Positions 26,043-38,500 of a stretch of 64,000 nucleotides of DNA are shown piece after piece. The stretch's first letter is position 1, and every line of letters begins with the position of its first letter. This DNA comes from Eremophila alpestris peregrina. Taxonomy: Eukaryota; Chordata; Aves; Passeriformes; Alaudidae. Below the pieces are notes generated by a model. That model was not told the origin of the DNA and ran no database searches. It was given only the letters and a program-made list of their open reading frames with translations. The position numbers were made by a program, and so were the translations under genes. The stretch spans positions 372,001 to 436,000 of the forward strand of contig WMCF01000033.1 in the NCBI GenBank assembly GCA_009792885.1, given 5' to 3'.

Positions 26043-26102
26043 CGCAGAGTTTGTTTCCGATCCCTCCCGTGAACTTCTGGGCAACCTGACACCAAGCTCT
26101 GG
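26043..26102 (-). CDS. GAD2: GAD2 coding exon 2
   Basis: This 60-nt exon encodes residues 26-45 (ARAWCQVAQKFTGGIGNKLC) and the first base of codon 46. Cys30 and Cys45 sit at the two positions known to be palmitoylated in mammalian GAD65, which route the enzyme from Golgi to presynaptic vesicles. The acceptor is CTTACAG and the donor is TGCG|GTAAGG. Phase is 1 at both ends. Confidence 0.95.
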
Positions 26103-26360
26103 CTGTAAGAAAAAATCGAGCGGAGGGTCCGTGGGGACGGGCGTGGGCTGGGGGCGTCTCGCCCGACCCCCGGCCCCGCTCCCCAGGAACCCCCTGCCCC
26201 GCAGAGCCCCGCGGCGCTGGTCCGGCCCCGAGTCGCCGTCGGTCCCCGCCGCCCGCACCGCTTCATCTCGCCGGTCGAGCTGTCACAAAGGGGGCTCCGG
26301 CGACCGGGCAGCGCTGACACGGCGGCTCCGTCGGGCCGGTCCCGCCCGGCGTCCCCCTAC

Positions 26361-26436
26361 CTGTGCCGGGCGTCTCGGCTGCTGCGGAGCCCTCCTCGGC
26401 TCCGAAGGGCCAGAAGCCGGAGCCGGGGCTTGCCAT
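26361..26436 (-). CDS. GAD2: GAD2 coding exon 1 (start codon)
   Basis: This exon encodes residues 1-25 and the first base of codon 26, beginning MASPGSGFWPFG. The start is chosen because it matches the known GAD65 N-terminus and has a good Kozak context, with G at -3 and G at +4. The donor is CACAG|GTAGGG. This flexible segment belongs to the membrane-targeting N-terminal region of GAD65, which is absent from GAD67. It lies in a dense CpG island. Confidence 0.95.
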
Positions 26437-26906
26437 GGCAGAGGCGAACCGGCGGGGCGGGCGAGGAGCGGCGATCTGCAGCCCAGGCGGCCGGAGCGAG
26501 TGTGCCTGAGTGTGAGTGTGCGGTGTGTAAGTGCGCGGCTGCGCCAGGCGGCGGCAGGCGGAGGGGCGGGAGCGGCCCGGGCACGCGTGGGTGGGAGCGT
26601 CTCCCGTGGGCGCCCCCGGGGCGCGCTCCGCCGAGCTCCCGCGGACGGGGCGGGCGGTTCCACGGGGAGAGGTGACCGCTGAGGCCGCCAGCGGCGACGG
26701 CGTCAGCTGTTCTAAGGGGTGTCCGCACCCTGCATCGGAAGAGCGAGGGGCGGCGGTGGGAGTACGACAGCGCTCGGGCAGACCCGAGCTATAGGCGCCG
26801 CTTGAGCTGGGGCCGCAGATGCCTTGAGGGGCGAGAGCGAGCCGGAGATGCCTGTGCCGTCTTTACCCTACCGACGGTCCGTGCGGCCGCAGCCCGGCGG
26901 GGCGGG
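26437..26906 (-). promoter_or_regulatory. GAD2: GAD2 5' UTR and proximal promoter with GC boxes
   Basis: Directly upstream of the GAD2 ATG there are four GGGGCGGG words at about 26454, 26563, 26647 and 26899, which match Sp/KLF binding sites. No convincing TATA box is seen, so a TATA-less, dispersed-start CpG promoter is likely. The boundary between 5' UTR and promoter is unknown. Confidence 0.6.
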
Positions 26907-28939
26907 CGGAGAGGGCTGAGCCGCTCGGTGCCGCCGAGTGCTGAGCGGAATGGTAGTTTCCCAGGTCTTGGCGGGCTGCCGCGGTGGTCCAGCCTGGTAC
27001 CTCGAGGGGAAGGCTGGGACTACGGGGAAATGTCCTCATCCTCAGTCCTTTAAGATGCCCCTCACCACACCTCCCTCTTTTGCACCGGGGCACCGCCGCA
27101 GGTGCGAGCGGGGAACTCCTGGGCGTTGGTGCCGAGGCTGGGACAGCCTGTGCCGCCGCCGGTCCCGGGGTGGGGAATAGACAGCCCCCGAGCCCCCGCC
27201 GCCCCATGGGCCCGGCCCACAGACACCGGCGGGCGCCCCGACGGGCCGGGCCGGAGCGGAGAAGGCTCAGGTGGAGGGGCCCGCACGGGGCTGGGCTCCC
27301 GCCGTCCCTCCTGCTCCCGGGCAGGCAGCGCCGTCCCGGCTCGTACGGACGTGCGGGAGGAGCCTTGCGCGACGCCGCGTGTCCCTGGAGACCCGGGGCG
27401 CTCCCGGGCGCTTCCCGCAACATTCCGAGCTGGGGACCCTGGTGGAGCCGCCATCCTCGCTCCAGACGCGAGGAAGCAGAGGGCCCGGCGGCTAGACGGG
27501 AAGAGCAGGAGAACAACTATTCCCATTCCCTTCACGACGTCTCTGAAGGCAACCAAACCTCCTTTCCCCACCCAGCTGGGCCTCCGCGGGAGCCTTTCCC
27601 TGCCGCGGCTGCCTCTGCTCTGGCACAGGACGGATTTCAAGCCCCTGCCTTGGAGGGAGGCAGGCGGGGCCACACCAGGTCAGGATGTGGCTCTGCCGAG
27701 ACCGCTGGTCACGCAGGCCCTGTGTTCAGCCCGGGGCATCTCTCTGCTTTCTGCAGGCACATGGTGAGGGGTGTCCCGCCATGAGACCTCACAGAAATGT
27801 CTCAACGCTTTAGAACATTGCTGTGGTGGGAAAGCAGAAGAAAACCAGTCCCGGCATCTCTTTGTGTGAAATTAACAGTCTGTTCCAGTTGCCGCATCAC
27901 ACTGGCTCGCACGTAGACAGTAACTCCAGCTTTCCACGGCCAGAGGCTGCTGTGAGCCCTCCCCTGCCTTGCTCACTCATGCCCCAGTCCAGTGTTTTGT
28001 CGGTTCTGGGTGTAATTCAGACACAACCAACCCTATCACTGCTTTGTACATTTTTATTTACCGTTTTAATAATACATGACAAAGCAACTTTAAAACAGAT
28101 TTCAAAATTTTAAGAATTTATAGCAAATTTTACATTGCAATACATTTTAATCCGGTGCACAGCCTTGCAACTAGTTACAGATCAGGAAGCAATGGTTATC
28201 TGTCTCTGGGGAAAAGGCCAAATGTGTGTGGGGAAGGGACAAAACCCAGCCCCTGTGGCTGATTGCTGCCGCCAATTGTCACATTTAGGAGAGCTGAGGA
28301 ATGGAGTAGGATCAGGCCTTTATGCTGGCATCATGAAATTTGCCTTCTCTTGCTTTGCAGCTGGGAACACACAATTATGAATCCTGAAAGGAAGTGCTGC
28401 AATTATCTGTGTGGTTTCTGTGAAATAAGGTCTTTTGAATAAGGAACCAGGGGGAAATTTGAACACTGTGGCTATTGCTCTTATTTTCATTTAATTTCTA
28501 GTGGAACTGATTAAGAATGATCATTACATTTCAGCAGCAATCAACCAGAGAGTGTATTTCTATTCTTTTCTTGGTACCCCAGAGATTAAGATTCCTAAAA
28601 ATCTAATGCAAATGAGAACAAAGCAAACATGATTTAAAAGTTCATCACTTAGTCACAAAGCTCAGAGGCAGAGGCCTGGATATACTTCCCATAAATGGAT
28701 ATCTCCAACATAAAGATTATACACACAATATTGACCTTTAAAACTGGCTACTAGCTTTACAGTAAAGTCAATAATGAAATAAACTGCCATAGTATGCTAT
28801 CCAATTAATTGTATACATTAATTTTCAAGAGAGGGACACTTGCCACAAAACAAGTAATCCCAAAATTTAGGCAATGTAAACTAAAATAAGCAGAAAACCC
28901 CCCATGGTGCTCTTGTAATTTGTTTTTCCTGTAAAACAA
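26907..28939. other. Intergenic region between MYO3A 3' end and GAD2 promoter
   Basis: Up to about 27780 this is CpG island. Beyond that it is ordinary AT-rich sequence. Long open frames on both strands at 26.9-27.8 kb have the Pro/Arg/Gly/Ala-rich composition expected of any GC-rich DNA and are not called as genes. A second possible minus-strand AATAAA lies at 28053-28058. Confidence 0.6.
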
Positions 28940-28945
28940 TTTATT
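28940..28945 (-). terminator. MYO3A: Candidate MYO3A polyadenylation signal (AATAAA)
   Basis: The minus strand reads AATAAA about 420 bases beyond the MYO3A stop codon. It is the nearest canonical hexamer found downstream. The cleavage site is not determined, and a later AATAAA at 28053-28058 is an alternative. Confidence 0.4.
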
Positions 28946-29363
28946 AGAAACAATAACTAAGATTTTCTGAAGGTGTATATGGAAATTTGAAAGCTTAAGT
29001 AGGGAACTATAAAGTAAATTATTATTTTCATTGGATTAGACTGATGAATTGGAAAAAAAGAAATATGCACTGAGGAAAGTAAACTAGATTTAAGCTGTTT
29101 AATAATTTTAGGATGTAGCAATGGTACACGAAAGAGAGGTGATTTTTATATTAGGGAAGAATATGATATGTGTCTGACAGTGTCCCTTTGCAATGGTGTT
29201 GGGCTGTAAAGCACAGTAATTCATATTCACATGAACACACACATAAACTTGAAACACTGAAGATTAAAAAAAAAAAGGGAAAAAAAAAAGGAAGCACATG
29301 GTATAAAATGATACAAAAATTATGCTAATAAAAGCCAAATGGCAGCAGGAGCAGCAGCAGCAG

Positions 29364-29478
29364 CTAGAGCTGCTGGATAAGGCGCCGGCGCTGTGAGGTC
29401 TTCCGCAGCAGTCGTCTGTAGTCATAGGGATTATCTTCAGCTTTGCTCTCTTCCAGGGGTCTTTCTGCAGCCCTCGAC
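29364..29478 (-). CDS. MYO3A: MYO3A terminal coding exon with stop, tail homology domain II
   Basis: This exon encodes SRAAERPLEESKAEDNPYDY then RRLLRKTSQRRRLIQQL and a TAG stop at 29364-29366. The NPYDYRRLLRKTSQRRRLIQQ motif is the actin-binding tail homology domain II found in MYO3A and absent from MYO3B. That makes it diagnostic for the paralogue. The acceptor is CCCTAG. A GCAGCAGCAG run overlaps and follows the stop. Confidence 0.97.
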
Positions 29479-31321
29479 CTAGGGATTAAGCACAGGGGTG
29501 TTTTAGAAATTAAAGTCAAAACATTTACCTTGGCAAACACTCCTAATCGACTGCTTAACCTCCACCCTTGCGGGGGAAAAACAAAAGGAGAAAGAAAAGA
29601 AATCAGCTGACTTTGCTAGGCCTCTTCCTGTGCTGCACAAAACAGGCACCCCAGAACAAACACATTATATGCTAGAAGCAGATGAACACAGAAGAACAAC
29701 ATGTTCTTCTATGAAGGGGACATTATAAAAGGACATAAAAACGTTGAGAGCATGGGGATGCTTTGCAGTAGCATTTGCCTGATGGTTACTGCACCAGATT
29801 TTCAGTTGGCATAAATTTGTTTGCTCTGTATTTAACCTGCCTGTGGAGTTCACTGTAAGCATCCATCTCATTTTATTTTGTTTTCAGATGGCAAGATGCA
29901 TTTTGGATGCCACCTCTGACAGGCTGGAATAGTGATGTGGCATCAGCAGTTACCATGTAGTGAGATTAAAAATAAAAGAGTTATTTAAAAAGTAAATTAT
30001 TCTGAAATAATTACAAAAATTTGTAGCATTCTACACTTAAGCCCCCATCACTAGTCCTATACCAATGTCAAAGGTAAACTGCTGAATAAAAAAATACTCA
30101 ATGCTTCACTTCTGTAGATTGAAATGGCTGTACAGTCTTTATATCCTGGTGGCCCTATTCAAGAGATACTGAAGTGTAGAAATGTTTATTAATTGCATTC
30201 ATCTGCCTTCTGAGGTAACTGTAAATTTACACATATTTTGTTTCACTATGGCTACTTAGGCTGCAATCAGAGCAGCAAATAGTAAGGGGTAAGAAATTCC
30301 TTTTAGTAAGCTCAGTAGCAAAACTTTGACTCACCTAAACCAGACCTCAGGGTGACAGATTTGGTGTAATTAACCACCTTAGAAATGCAACATTTTCTAA
30401 TGGTTGTGAACTATATGGTAATTCCCTGATATGACTTTCAATTACACATCTTCACTTTCCTGAAACTAATTTAAATCCTATGTGAAAAATGCCAGAAATG
30501 AAATACGTAAGGCGCACAAAACATTCTACATTCTCAGTGTTCTACAAACATTTCCTCTATTTCTACAGAAACATTTTCAAATTCAGTGCTCATCCCAGGC
30601 TTAACATTTCCCTTAAGACTTTGACCTAGATAGTTTTCCAAGCTTTTCTTTAGGAACATGCAAGAAGATACAATTACATTAAGATAGATGTGTGTTTGCA
30701 TGTGCAGTGTGTGTGAGTGCATTGGCAAGAGTGAGGATATGAATTTCCTGAGCCTGGCAGTGGTCACCCTCTATGATGTCTGTGTGGGAAGAAAGGAGGT
30801 TGAGCAGACCCTCCCTCTGGGGTTTTTCTCCTGGCTGTCCACCTTGGCGAGCTGCATGCAGGCTGCAGACACCTGTGCTGCTACAGGACAGCAGGAGAAG
30901 GAGGCAGTCAAGCTGGAGCCTTACCTGCAGAAAGCATGCAGAAAGTCTGGCGCACATCCACCCTATTTTAAACCTAACTAATCAGAAATACAGTTTTTAT
31001 GTTCTGCTTCAGTTTAATTTTATTTTAGATCAGGGATGTAGAATGTCTGTCCATCTGGCCCTTGGGAAACCAAAAACTGGCAGGTAGGCTGAACACCAAT
31101 CACACTGGCATTTATCCCTCTTGCATGGGGAATATTTCAGATATTTCCATTTTGAGATGGGAAATTTTAGCTATATCATTTGCAAGATAATTTGGCAAAA
31201 TTTCATGGCTAAAATGATAGATTTATGTGTAATTTGAAAGTGCATGCCTTTTTATTAATATTTTGAATATGTCAACAAAGATAATATTTATTTTTTCCTA
31301 TTACTATTTTGTATGAATTAC

Positions 31322-31462
31322 CTCTCAGTAGCTCGCAAAATGGAAGTCCTGCGCTCAATTGGGTATCTCTTCCTTCTTGTGGTAGTACTGCTGTCCTTGG
31401 AGGAGGAGTCAGTAGATGAAATTTCTTGGTAGTAGATATCTAAATCTAGCACTTTGCTCAGA
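31322..31462 (-). CDS. MYO3A: MYO3A exon: distal tail
   Basis: This 141-nt exon encodes SLSKVLDLDIYYQEISSTDS, then SSKDSSTTTRRKRYPIERRT and SILRATE. It is Ser/Thr-rich, then strongly basic. The VLDLDIYYQE part fits the conserved LLDLEDFYY-type segment of MYO3A. The acceptor is TTGACAG and the donor is GAGAG|GTAATT. It ends in phase 2. Confidence 0.93.
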
Positions 31463-33185
31463 CTGTCAATAAATAGGAACACTAAGTTAACAGTTTAACT
31501 TTCCAATATTATTTTCAACAGACAAACCCAAGGCAGCCAAATATCATTATTAGTTCTGTTTATGTGTTGAGGCTCTAAGGACAAATATAGATAGGCACAA
31601 AAATTTACTCTCTGAAGTATGACTGCTGTACAATGCAGATATTGAGAATTTTGAAATGCTAAATACTTTAATATATTCATAAAGGAGACACAGTTACTTA
31701 AATTGTTTGGGTTTGCCATTAGACTCAGTGGAGAGGCATTTTTATGGTATAATTGATCGGGTGTATTTTAGATATCTCTTTGAGCAAGAGATGAATCATT
31801 TTCCTAAAGACGACTATTTTTTTTTCTCTGAGTACGAGAGTCTCAAGTAACTAGTTCAGATATGGGTGTCAATAATGCAGATACCTCTTATTTTGTTAGG
31901 TGAATGCAATCCAGGGTATTATACATACAGAAAAAGATCAATCCCAACATCCATTTTAGTATGGCTATGGAAATAAATAATATCCTAAAAAAGAAACTGT
32001 ACAGGGAAGTTCAGAATTCAATCCTCACATTGTTAGAAACCAGGAGTAATTAATTTATTTCACTTGCTATGTTCCACTTATGCAGAGTCAGCACATGAAA
32101 GAAGCAGCAGTCAGGGAACTGGGTAACTGGATTTAAGATGAGTGAAACCTAATTGAGGCCAATGAGAGAAAATTAGACTTTGGTGTGTTAGTTATTTTTT
32201 CCTCCTAGACTGAAGTCAACAGGTATGAAGTTTTTTAGGATCCAAATGACAGGAGAAAAAAAGCTGAAAGACACCAAACATGGGGGATGTGGACATAAGG
32301 TCAATCCTTTAAGCTGCCACATAATCAAGTGCAATTTAAATTGAGGTTGAATGAAGTTCAATGCTGTAAGCACATTTTAGATAGGTGTAATGTCATGCAA
32401 CATCCTCTAAGATACACATTTTAGCCACAGAGTTTGTATTCTGCAGCCTCAGCCGAGGGCAGTGCAGAGAGCCCGTTCATCTGGCAGCTGAGAGCAGGCT
32501 GCCATCACACACACGGGGCACAGCAGGGCCACTGAGGGGGCAGCAGGAAAGCCTCAGTACAGAAACACAAATAAAATAAAGCTGTGGTGTATGTCAGGAG
32601 CTGTGAACCAGGTCTGCAGCACACATAAAGATCTAAGATACAGAAGGACAGAATATACCTATTGCTTCCTTCTTTTCTGCAGAGATCCATAAGAATAGGT
32701 TAGTTACACTGGGAAGAAAACACTTCTGGTTCAAATTACAAGGGCTACTCTTCTTTAGCTGTTAGTCATAGTTATTGTTTTAATTTTTCATTATCTGTTT
32801 CCAGACACTCATATATTTTTAGGAGAGAATTTTGACAGTCTTTGTATTTTTGCTGACAAAAAAGAACTGGTTGCCCATTTGCTTTGAGTAGAATTTTAAG
32901 CACCTTCAATTATTTTCTGTGCCAGAACTATCTTTGATGTGTACCTTATCTTATTATAATGCCTGTGTTTCCATGGTAAAGGACCATGTTTTAGGAAAAC
33001 TGAATGGCTGAATTCTATAATGGATTTTAGTCAATGAAAATTGCATTTTAACTTTGTATACATGTGCCCCTGTGAATCACCAAATTACCATTATTTTTTC
33101 AATGCTTTTTTCTCCTGGTTGAAGTACAGCTAAAAACTATTATAGAGTACTGGAGTGACAAGAGTGAGATAATGAAAAAAATTAC

Positions 33186-33226
33186 CTTTCTTTTCTTGGT
33201 TTCCGTTTTTCGTCTTGTATTGATTT
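33186..33226 (-). CDS. MYO3A: MYO3A exon: tail homology domain I, short exon
   Basis: This 41-nt exon encodes KSIQDEKRKPRKE and two bases of an Arg codon. The sequence and phase continue the espin-binding tail segment. The acceptor is TTCTTAG and the donor is AAAG|GTAATT. It was too short to appear as an open frame and was found by similarity. Confidence 0.92.
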
Positions 33227-35396
33227 CTAAGAAAATAAAAAGCAATTAAAATACTAAAAGGAAAGTTTACGCAAACATACAATTTATTAGTGTTAAGTAG
33301 AAGAGTGTTGTGTATTTTTCTGTAAAAGAAATTATAGAAAATGAGCAAATGTCCCAGAAAAACCTCTTTTAAGAATCTTTGAGACTAAGAATGAGATTAG
33401 CATTGTTGCTCCCAAATTTGTTGCCATACTGTGAAAAAAAAAAAGCCAAAGTAATGATGATCAGAACAGAAAAAGGAGATCTAAAACCTTCAAATAGCTA
33501 TAGCTGTTTTAATGAAGTTGATAATGCTATCTCACAGAGGCAAATTTACTGTGATGCCATGAGGATTTCCATGAATAGAAGCAATGCAGTGGGAAGAGGC
33601 ATAATCCTATTCTCTTAATGCCATCGTAGTCTTCACCCAGGTTTAGCAGAATAAAATGGACAAAGGCCCCATTTAAAAACAGCATAATAGGTGACAAAAG
33701 AATCTTTGGAATACAAGATTTCTGAATATGCAGAGGAAAGAAGGTTCATAGGGAATATGAATAATTTCTTATCTCTTATGGAGTTCTATCCCTACAGCCA
33801 AAACAATGCTATGTTGCAGCACCTAATGCATCATACTTCAAAGGCAGTATTTTTAGTGCAGATTGTGGTCTTAATTGTGTTTCTTGCAAATGAGTGAAAG
33901 CCTATTAGAACTAGGGACTGTAAAGTCAGTGAGAATCAGAAATCATGATGGATTTCAGTATGCAGGCAAATGAACATGACAAATAATTCCAAAATGATAG
34001 GCTGATTTAAAGAAATACGCCTGAAAATAAAATTCTTGTGCCTTATATGAGCAATGGGCTGTTGTCAGGCTTCATTTATACTTGAATACCCCTTCAGGTC
34101 ATCTGATGTGCAAGGAGATGTGTGAGAATGTAAGGTGTCTAATTAATGTCTGTAGCATGATGTGAGAGAAATATCTGATTTTGCAAAAGATAGAGAATTT
34201 TTTTTTTTAAATGCACTCATATTGTGTTTCTTCACTTTCATATGATCTGGGATTGATAATAATCTGTGAATGCCTGAAGGTCATTCAGCTGGCCATGTAA
34301 CAAATTAGCTCTCAGAAAATACTATGTTCCTGACCCTATAGTCTTAGTATTCTAAATAGGCATTTGCTTCAGAACTGCCCTTCTCAGAAATTTCCAAATA
34401 CAGATTCTGTGTCGTGCCTTTCACTTAAGTCCTCTATCTCACAGCCTTGCTTTCAAAAAACAAATTTTATTCTTACATGCAAATTGATTTTTAAGAATGT
34501 AATTTCTTTCCAGAATATTACTGTTCCAAAGCTGTGTTATTTCAAAGCCCCAGAATAAAAAATAGCTGTATTTGTCTCTTTTTGGTATGCCAGACACAAC
34601 CATCCCTACAGACCCTGGTGACACCTTCTGTTGAAAGGAGAAGCAATTGCTACGGTTAGTTTATTAGCTGGGTTCTCACCAGCTGTTAAAATAGGTCACT
34701 AAGATACAGGCACCTCGAGCAAATCAGTTTAATTGCTTTTTTTGTTGCAAGTGCTTTCTGAGCTGCTTTTACATTTTCACTCTTTCTGCTTACTTTCTTG
34801 CCTTTTCTCCCATATTTAAGGGCACTGAAGTCAAGAGGGGAAAGCAGCACTCTGTATCTGAACTTGGACCAAAGGCTATATATAGTGACACTCAAATCCA
34901 TTAGTCTCCTGAGCTGTTGGTATTTGCCAATGCCTTCATAATCACAATCTGACACATTTGTAAAGGAAGTTACAGTGTGCATACTAATACAACTTATTTT
35001 AGTATTTGCTCTCTCTGCAAGATCAAGCACTAATTTAGATGCTCAAAATAGCTCCAAACAAACCTTTGCCTCTCCTAGTTCTCTCCTGTGACTTACAAAG
35101 AAACTGTGGAGACAGAGCACTTGATTTGAGTATTGAAAATACAAATGCTATTTATGCACATAACGAGAGTACAAATGCTTAGGTACAAAAGTAAATACTG
35201 GTCTGACATAGTCTGAGCAACTCTGTGCTTCCATTTCATGTCTCGTTTGAAATCTGAAGTTTGTGGCCTGCCTCCTTTCAGCAGGACAAAGGTTTTGTGC
35301 TGCATTAGAAAAGAATAATGGGAATTGGGCAATTAGAAATATAGTTTAGATGGGAATTATCTGACAGTTTTAGCCAGAAAAGCTTCTTAAACTCAC

Positions 35397-35506
35397 ATGT
35401 ATTAGAGTGTAGTAGGTGGAGTCTTCTGGATTATTTAATGTCTTGGGCTTCCGTGGCCTTCTGGGTGGCCTCTGCATTGGGCGAGAGTCTTCTACTTTGG
35501 CCACAA
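35397..35506 (-). CDS. MYO3A: MYO3A exon: tail homology domain I, first part
   Basis: This 110-nt exon encodes VAKVEDSRPMQRPPRRPRKP then KTLNNPEDSTYYTLIH. The Pro/Arg-rich PPRRPRKPKTLNNPEDSTYY block corresponds to the conserved tail segment that binds the ankyrin repeats of espin-1 in mammalian myosin III. The acceptor is TTTTACAG and the donor is CAT|GTGAGT. It ends in phase 0. Confidence 0.96.
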
Positions 35507-38500
35507 CTGTAAAAAAGCAGAGGATAGTAATGCTTATTTCTTCACAGAACTGGAGGCTTTTGGAAAAAAACAGGAGAGAATTTCACCAAAGAGAGAAAAA
35601 AACCCACATATCCACTTCTACTGCTTGCAGTAATTCAAGTAAGCAACTGGTTTGGACATTTTCATCAGCAGAGAATGGGTTTATCCACTTGAGTCCTGAC
35701 TGCCCACAGGGACAAATGCCACATAATGAATGCCAGGCTGGAACAGCCTGAAGCTCTGCCTGGCACAGGCCTCTCCTTCTGAAAAGGGCTGATGCTCCAC
35801 ATTCAGAAAAGGGCTCTGAAGGGTAATGGCTACTGTGAGGCCACTGCCTTGTAACAGGGACCTGTGTGGCAGGAGTGATGTTTTTTTCAGACTCAAGTAA
35901 ACCTTTAAGTGGCTCAATGATGGAACTAGCATTAGGCCTCTGTTTCAGAGGTTGTTCTCTACATTATCACAGTAAAGATTTTCCTTCAGGTGTCCTGCTG
36001 AGGCTTTTCATTTCAAGCCAAATCATGTGCTACTGTGCAACACAGCATGACCATGTCCATCACATCCAATGTAGTCTATGTTAGTGTACTCAGATTCTGG
36101 TCTCCATTTCTACAAAAACTTTCTGCAAACATGTGAAAAATGTCTCCAGTCTCATAGAAATGAAATCAAGATTTTAACAAAAAATGGAACTACTGTCCCC
36201 TGGCAATCTCCCAATTCACAGTTAGACACTGACTTGCAGATTACATTGGCTGGCACACAGAGAACTAGACAAGTCTCTTGGGTATTTGCTTGTTGAAAAT
36301 CTACATGCAATTCTGATAGAGCTAAGATACAGGGCTGCTTGGGTTTATAGGCCATTTGTCACAGAGACAACACAGAGTGCAGGGTTCCTGATGCCTAGGC
36401 AGACCACAGAACAGGCCCTGGAGGTATGAGAGACCACAAATGTACAGCTTGGTGAGCCTGGTCTCCTTCCCTTCAGCTTCAGCTGTAGAAAAAGTTAAGG
36501 GTGACAGCATTTCCTTCGTGATGAAGGGGGTTGCACAGCAGCAGAACACCAGTGGCAGAGATGGGTCATAGAGACACATATAGGGTGGTGAATGAAGTCA
36601 CAGCACAGTGAACTGAGTATCTAATGTATCTTGCATTATCCAGTGAGGTTTGACCTTGCCCTTGTCCCATCACACATGTACTAAGGACAGTCCACGAGAA
36701 AAAAACATCTCCTTATTCATAAATGAATATAGGTGTGAGGTTGGAGTGGGGATCTAGATCCCAGTGAATTACTAAAGTGTGTTTTGCTGATATCCACATG
36801 AAGTGACTTTACCATTTTGTTCCCCTATGACCATCAGAAACCCTTCTACATGATAAAAATAAAAATTCTCCCATGTACAGCTTTTTAATTAAGCAGGTAG
36901 AACAATAATTTAAAATGAGAAACGATCAGTAATACATCAGTGTTGACTCCTGCAAAATTAGCTGTTTAAGTTTTTTGTTATGTGTGATAAATAAGGGCTT
37001 GTAAAGGTCACGGGTATACAGAGGAGCCAGAATGAATAATGTTAATTTAAATTGTAGTTGGATAATGATTACATTTACTGTTTTAGTTTCTTATCTGAAA
37101 TGCAGACTGCTTCTTCTGTAATGAATGAACAAGTATCTTTTTAACATTTGCACCGAAGAGAAACAATGGTGTTTTTCTAAGCCAGGTTACACATAATTCA
37201 TGTTAAACAATGACTTTTAGATGCAATAAATTCATTTCAGTAACCTGTATTAAATATAAGTGACATTCCTTGATTTCAATAGGTACAGCAGGCTTGACTT
37301 GGCTCTTAACGTGGGCTGTTGCTACCTTGCTGCATTTCAAATGGGCCACCTGGAGTTATCTGACTTTCCATTTGTTTGAGAGAAGAGGCATATCTTCCCT
37401 ATTTTATTTTTAAACACAACAGGAGTCCAAAGTAGAAACACTACCTTAAAAAAATCCCTTAAGATTCAATGCTGTTGAATAGAAACACCTAATGCCCTCT
37501 CTGTAGGACACTTTCAAAACTTTTTTTCAGAGATCATGACTGCATGAAAATCCAAATAAAGAAATGAAGCCAATTTGGGGGGCTCTAGGAAAATCCCAAT
37601 GAAAAGGCTCTCATTATGCCTAAAGATTTTTTACTGTCCCCTAAGAATTCATCACTATGTATGCTGTTACATTATTTAATTCATCAATGTCAAACAGATA
37701 AAGCATTATTGTATTCTAGATTGCAGTTATTCCAACTGAAATTACTTGTATACTTCTTGTATGTGTACTCTGCAAAGAAGACTGCTTTATGCATTCAAAA
37801 AATATCATTTTGACAATGATGAAGGTTTCAGTTAAAAAAAATTGCTTTTCATCTCAGCTCTTGTGTTGTACATATGTATAAGCTGTGCAAAAGAACTGAG
37901 GGGAAAGAAATACCGTGTTGGGGCAGGCAGCCTTCTACACTTGGACCTTCATCATTCCTTTTTAGAACTGAATGTAGGCCTGAAAATACATTTCTGAGTT
38001 TTGCCTCCAAATTACACAGTAAGGTTTTGCTTTCTTTGTTTCATCTGAAAGTGAAGCTGTGATTTCCTTTTGCACTTAGATTTGCATGTTCTCTGCTACT
38101 GAAATTCAGCAGATGTGGTAGTTACTTGTATTGGATAATACAAAGTAAACTTTGCTTTTTTATTAATTTCTGACAAATACAGAAATAATTTACTTTGTAA
38201 AATTAAAGGTTGGGGCTGCAAATTAAATACACAAGTCATAAATGGGGAGTTTGGTGTGCTTGTTTTCCAGATGGCCTATACCTTTCTGCAGCAGGCAATG
38301 AAGCAGAAAGGAGAAGTGAAAAAATTAACTTATTAACAGGGCAATTATGTTGCTTCTGTATTTCATTACAAAGAAAAGTTTTTTATTGAAGTCCAGTCTC
38401 TCCCTAGTAAAGTCTCTTGTAGCTTGTTTTTACTTAGGACTTCCAAGTATCTCTGGCAAGATCTGGCCATGTGCTTTCTATGTAAAAGGAAGACTAATGT

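Larger units (their letters stand above)
1..26436 (-). other. GAD2: GAD2 locus, 5' part (nine coding exons)
   Basis: Glutamate decarboxylase 65 is the PLP-dependent enzyme that makes GABA from glutamate at synaptic vesicle membranes. Nine exons on the minus strand, all with GT-AG borders, join without a frame break into 326 codons (978 nt) that align closely with vertebrate GAD65 from its first methionine. Exon phases agree at every junction. The family is about 585 residues long, so roughly 56 percent is here. The PLP-binding lysine in the NPHK motif and the C-terminal domain lie beyond position 1. GAD65 rather than GAD67 is indicated by the N-terminus beginning MASPGSGFW, by Cys30 and Cys45, and by the WPGG linker before DGIFSP. 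Introns are large, the longest being about 11.3 kb. The upstream neighbour on the same strand is MYO3A, as in human. Confidence 0.97.
25560..27780. promoter_or_regulatory. GAD2: GAD2 5' CpG island
   Basis: This is about 2.2 kb of very GC-rich, CpG-dense sequence that covers GAD2 coding exons 1-3 and the region upstream of its start codon. It stands in sharp contrast to the AT-rich surroundings. Such islands mark vertebrate promoters, and its position fits GAD2. The transcription start cannot be placed from sequence alone. Confidence 0.85.
29479..35396 (-). other. MYO3A distal-tail introns (three)
   Basis: Three introns surround the short distal-tail exons. They are AT-rich and apparently unique, without recognisable transposons. 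A polypurine A/G tract just outside, near 29268-29292, lies in the 3' UTR region. Confidence 0.7.

Noticed and set aside
26131..26682. 183-codon plus-strand open frame antisense to GAD2 exon 1
   Set aside because: It is a composition artefact of the CpG island that overlaps a well-supported exon on the other strand.
26984..27784. 266-codon plus-strand open frame and overlapping frames on both strands near the GAD2 promoter
   Set aside because: Many frames are open at once because of the very high GC content. The peptides are Pro/Arg/Gly/Ala-rich with no family resemblance, and the region is a CpG island.
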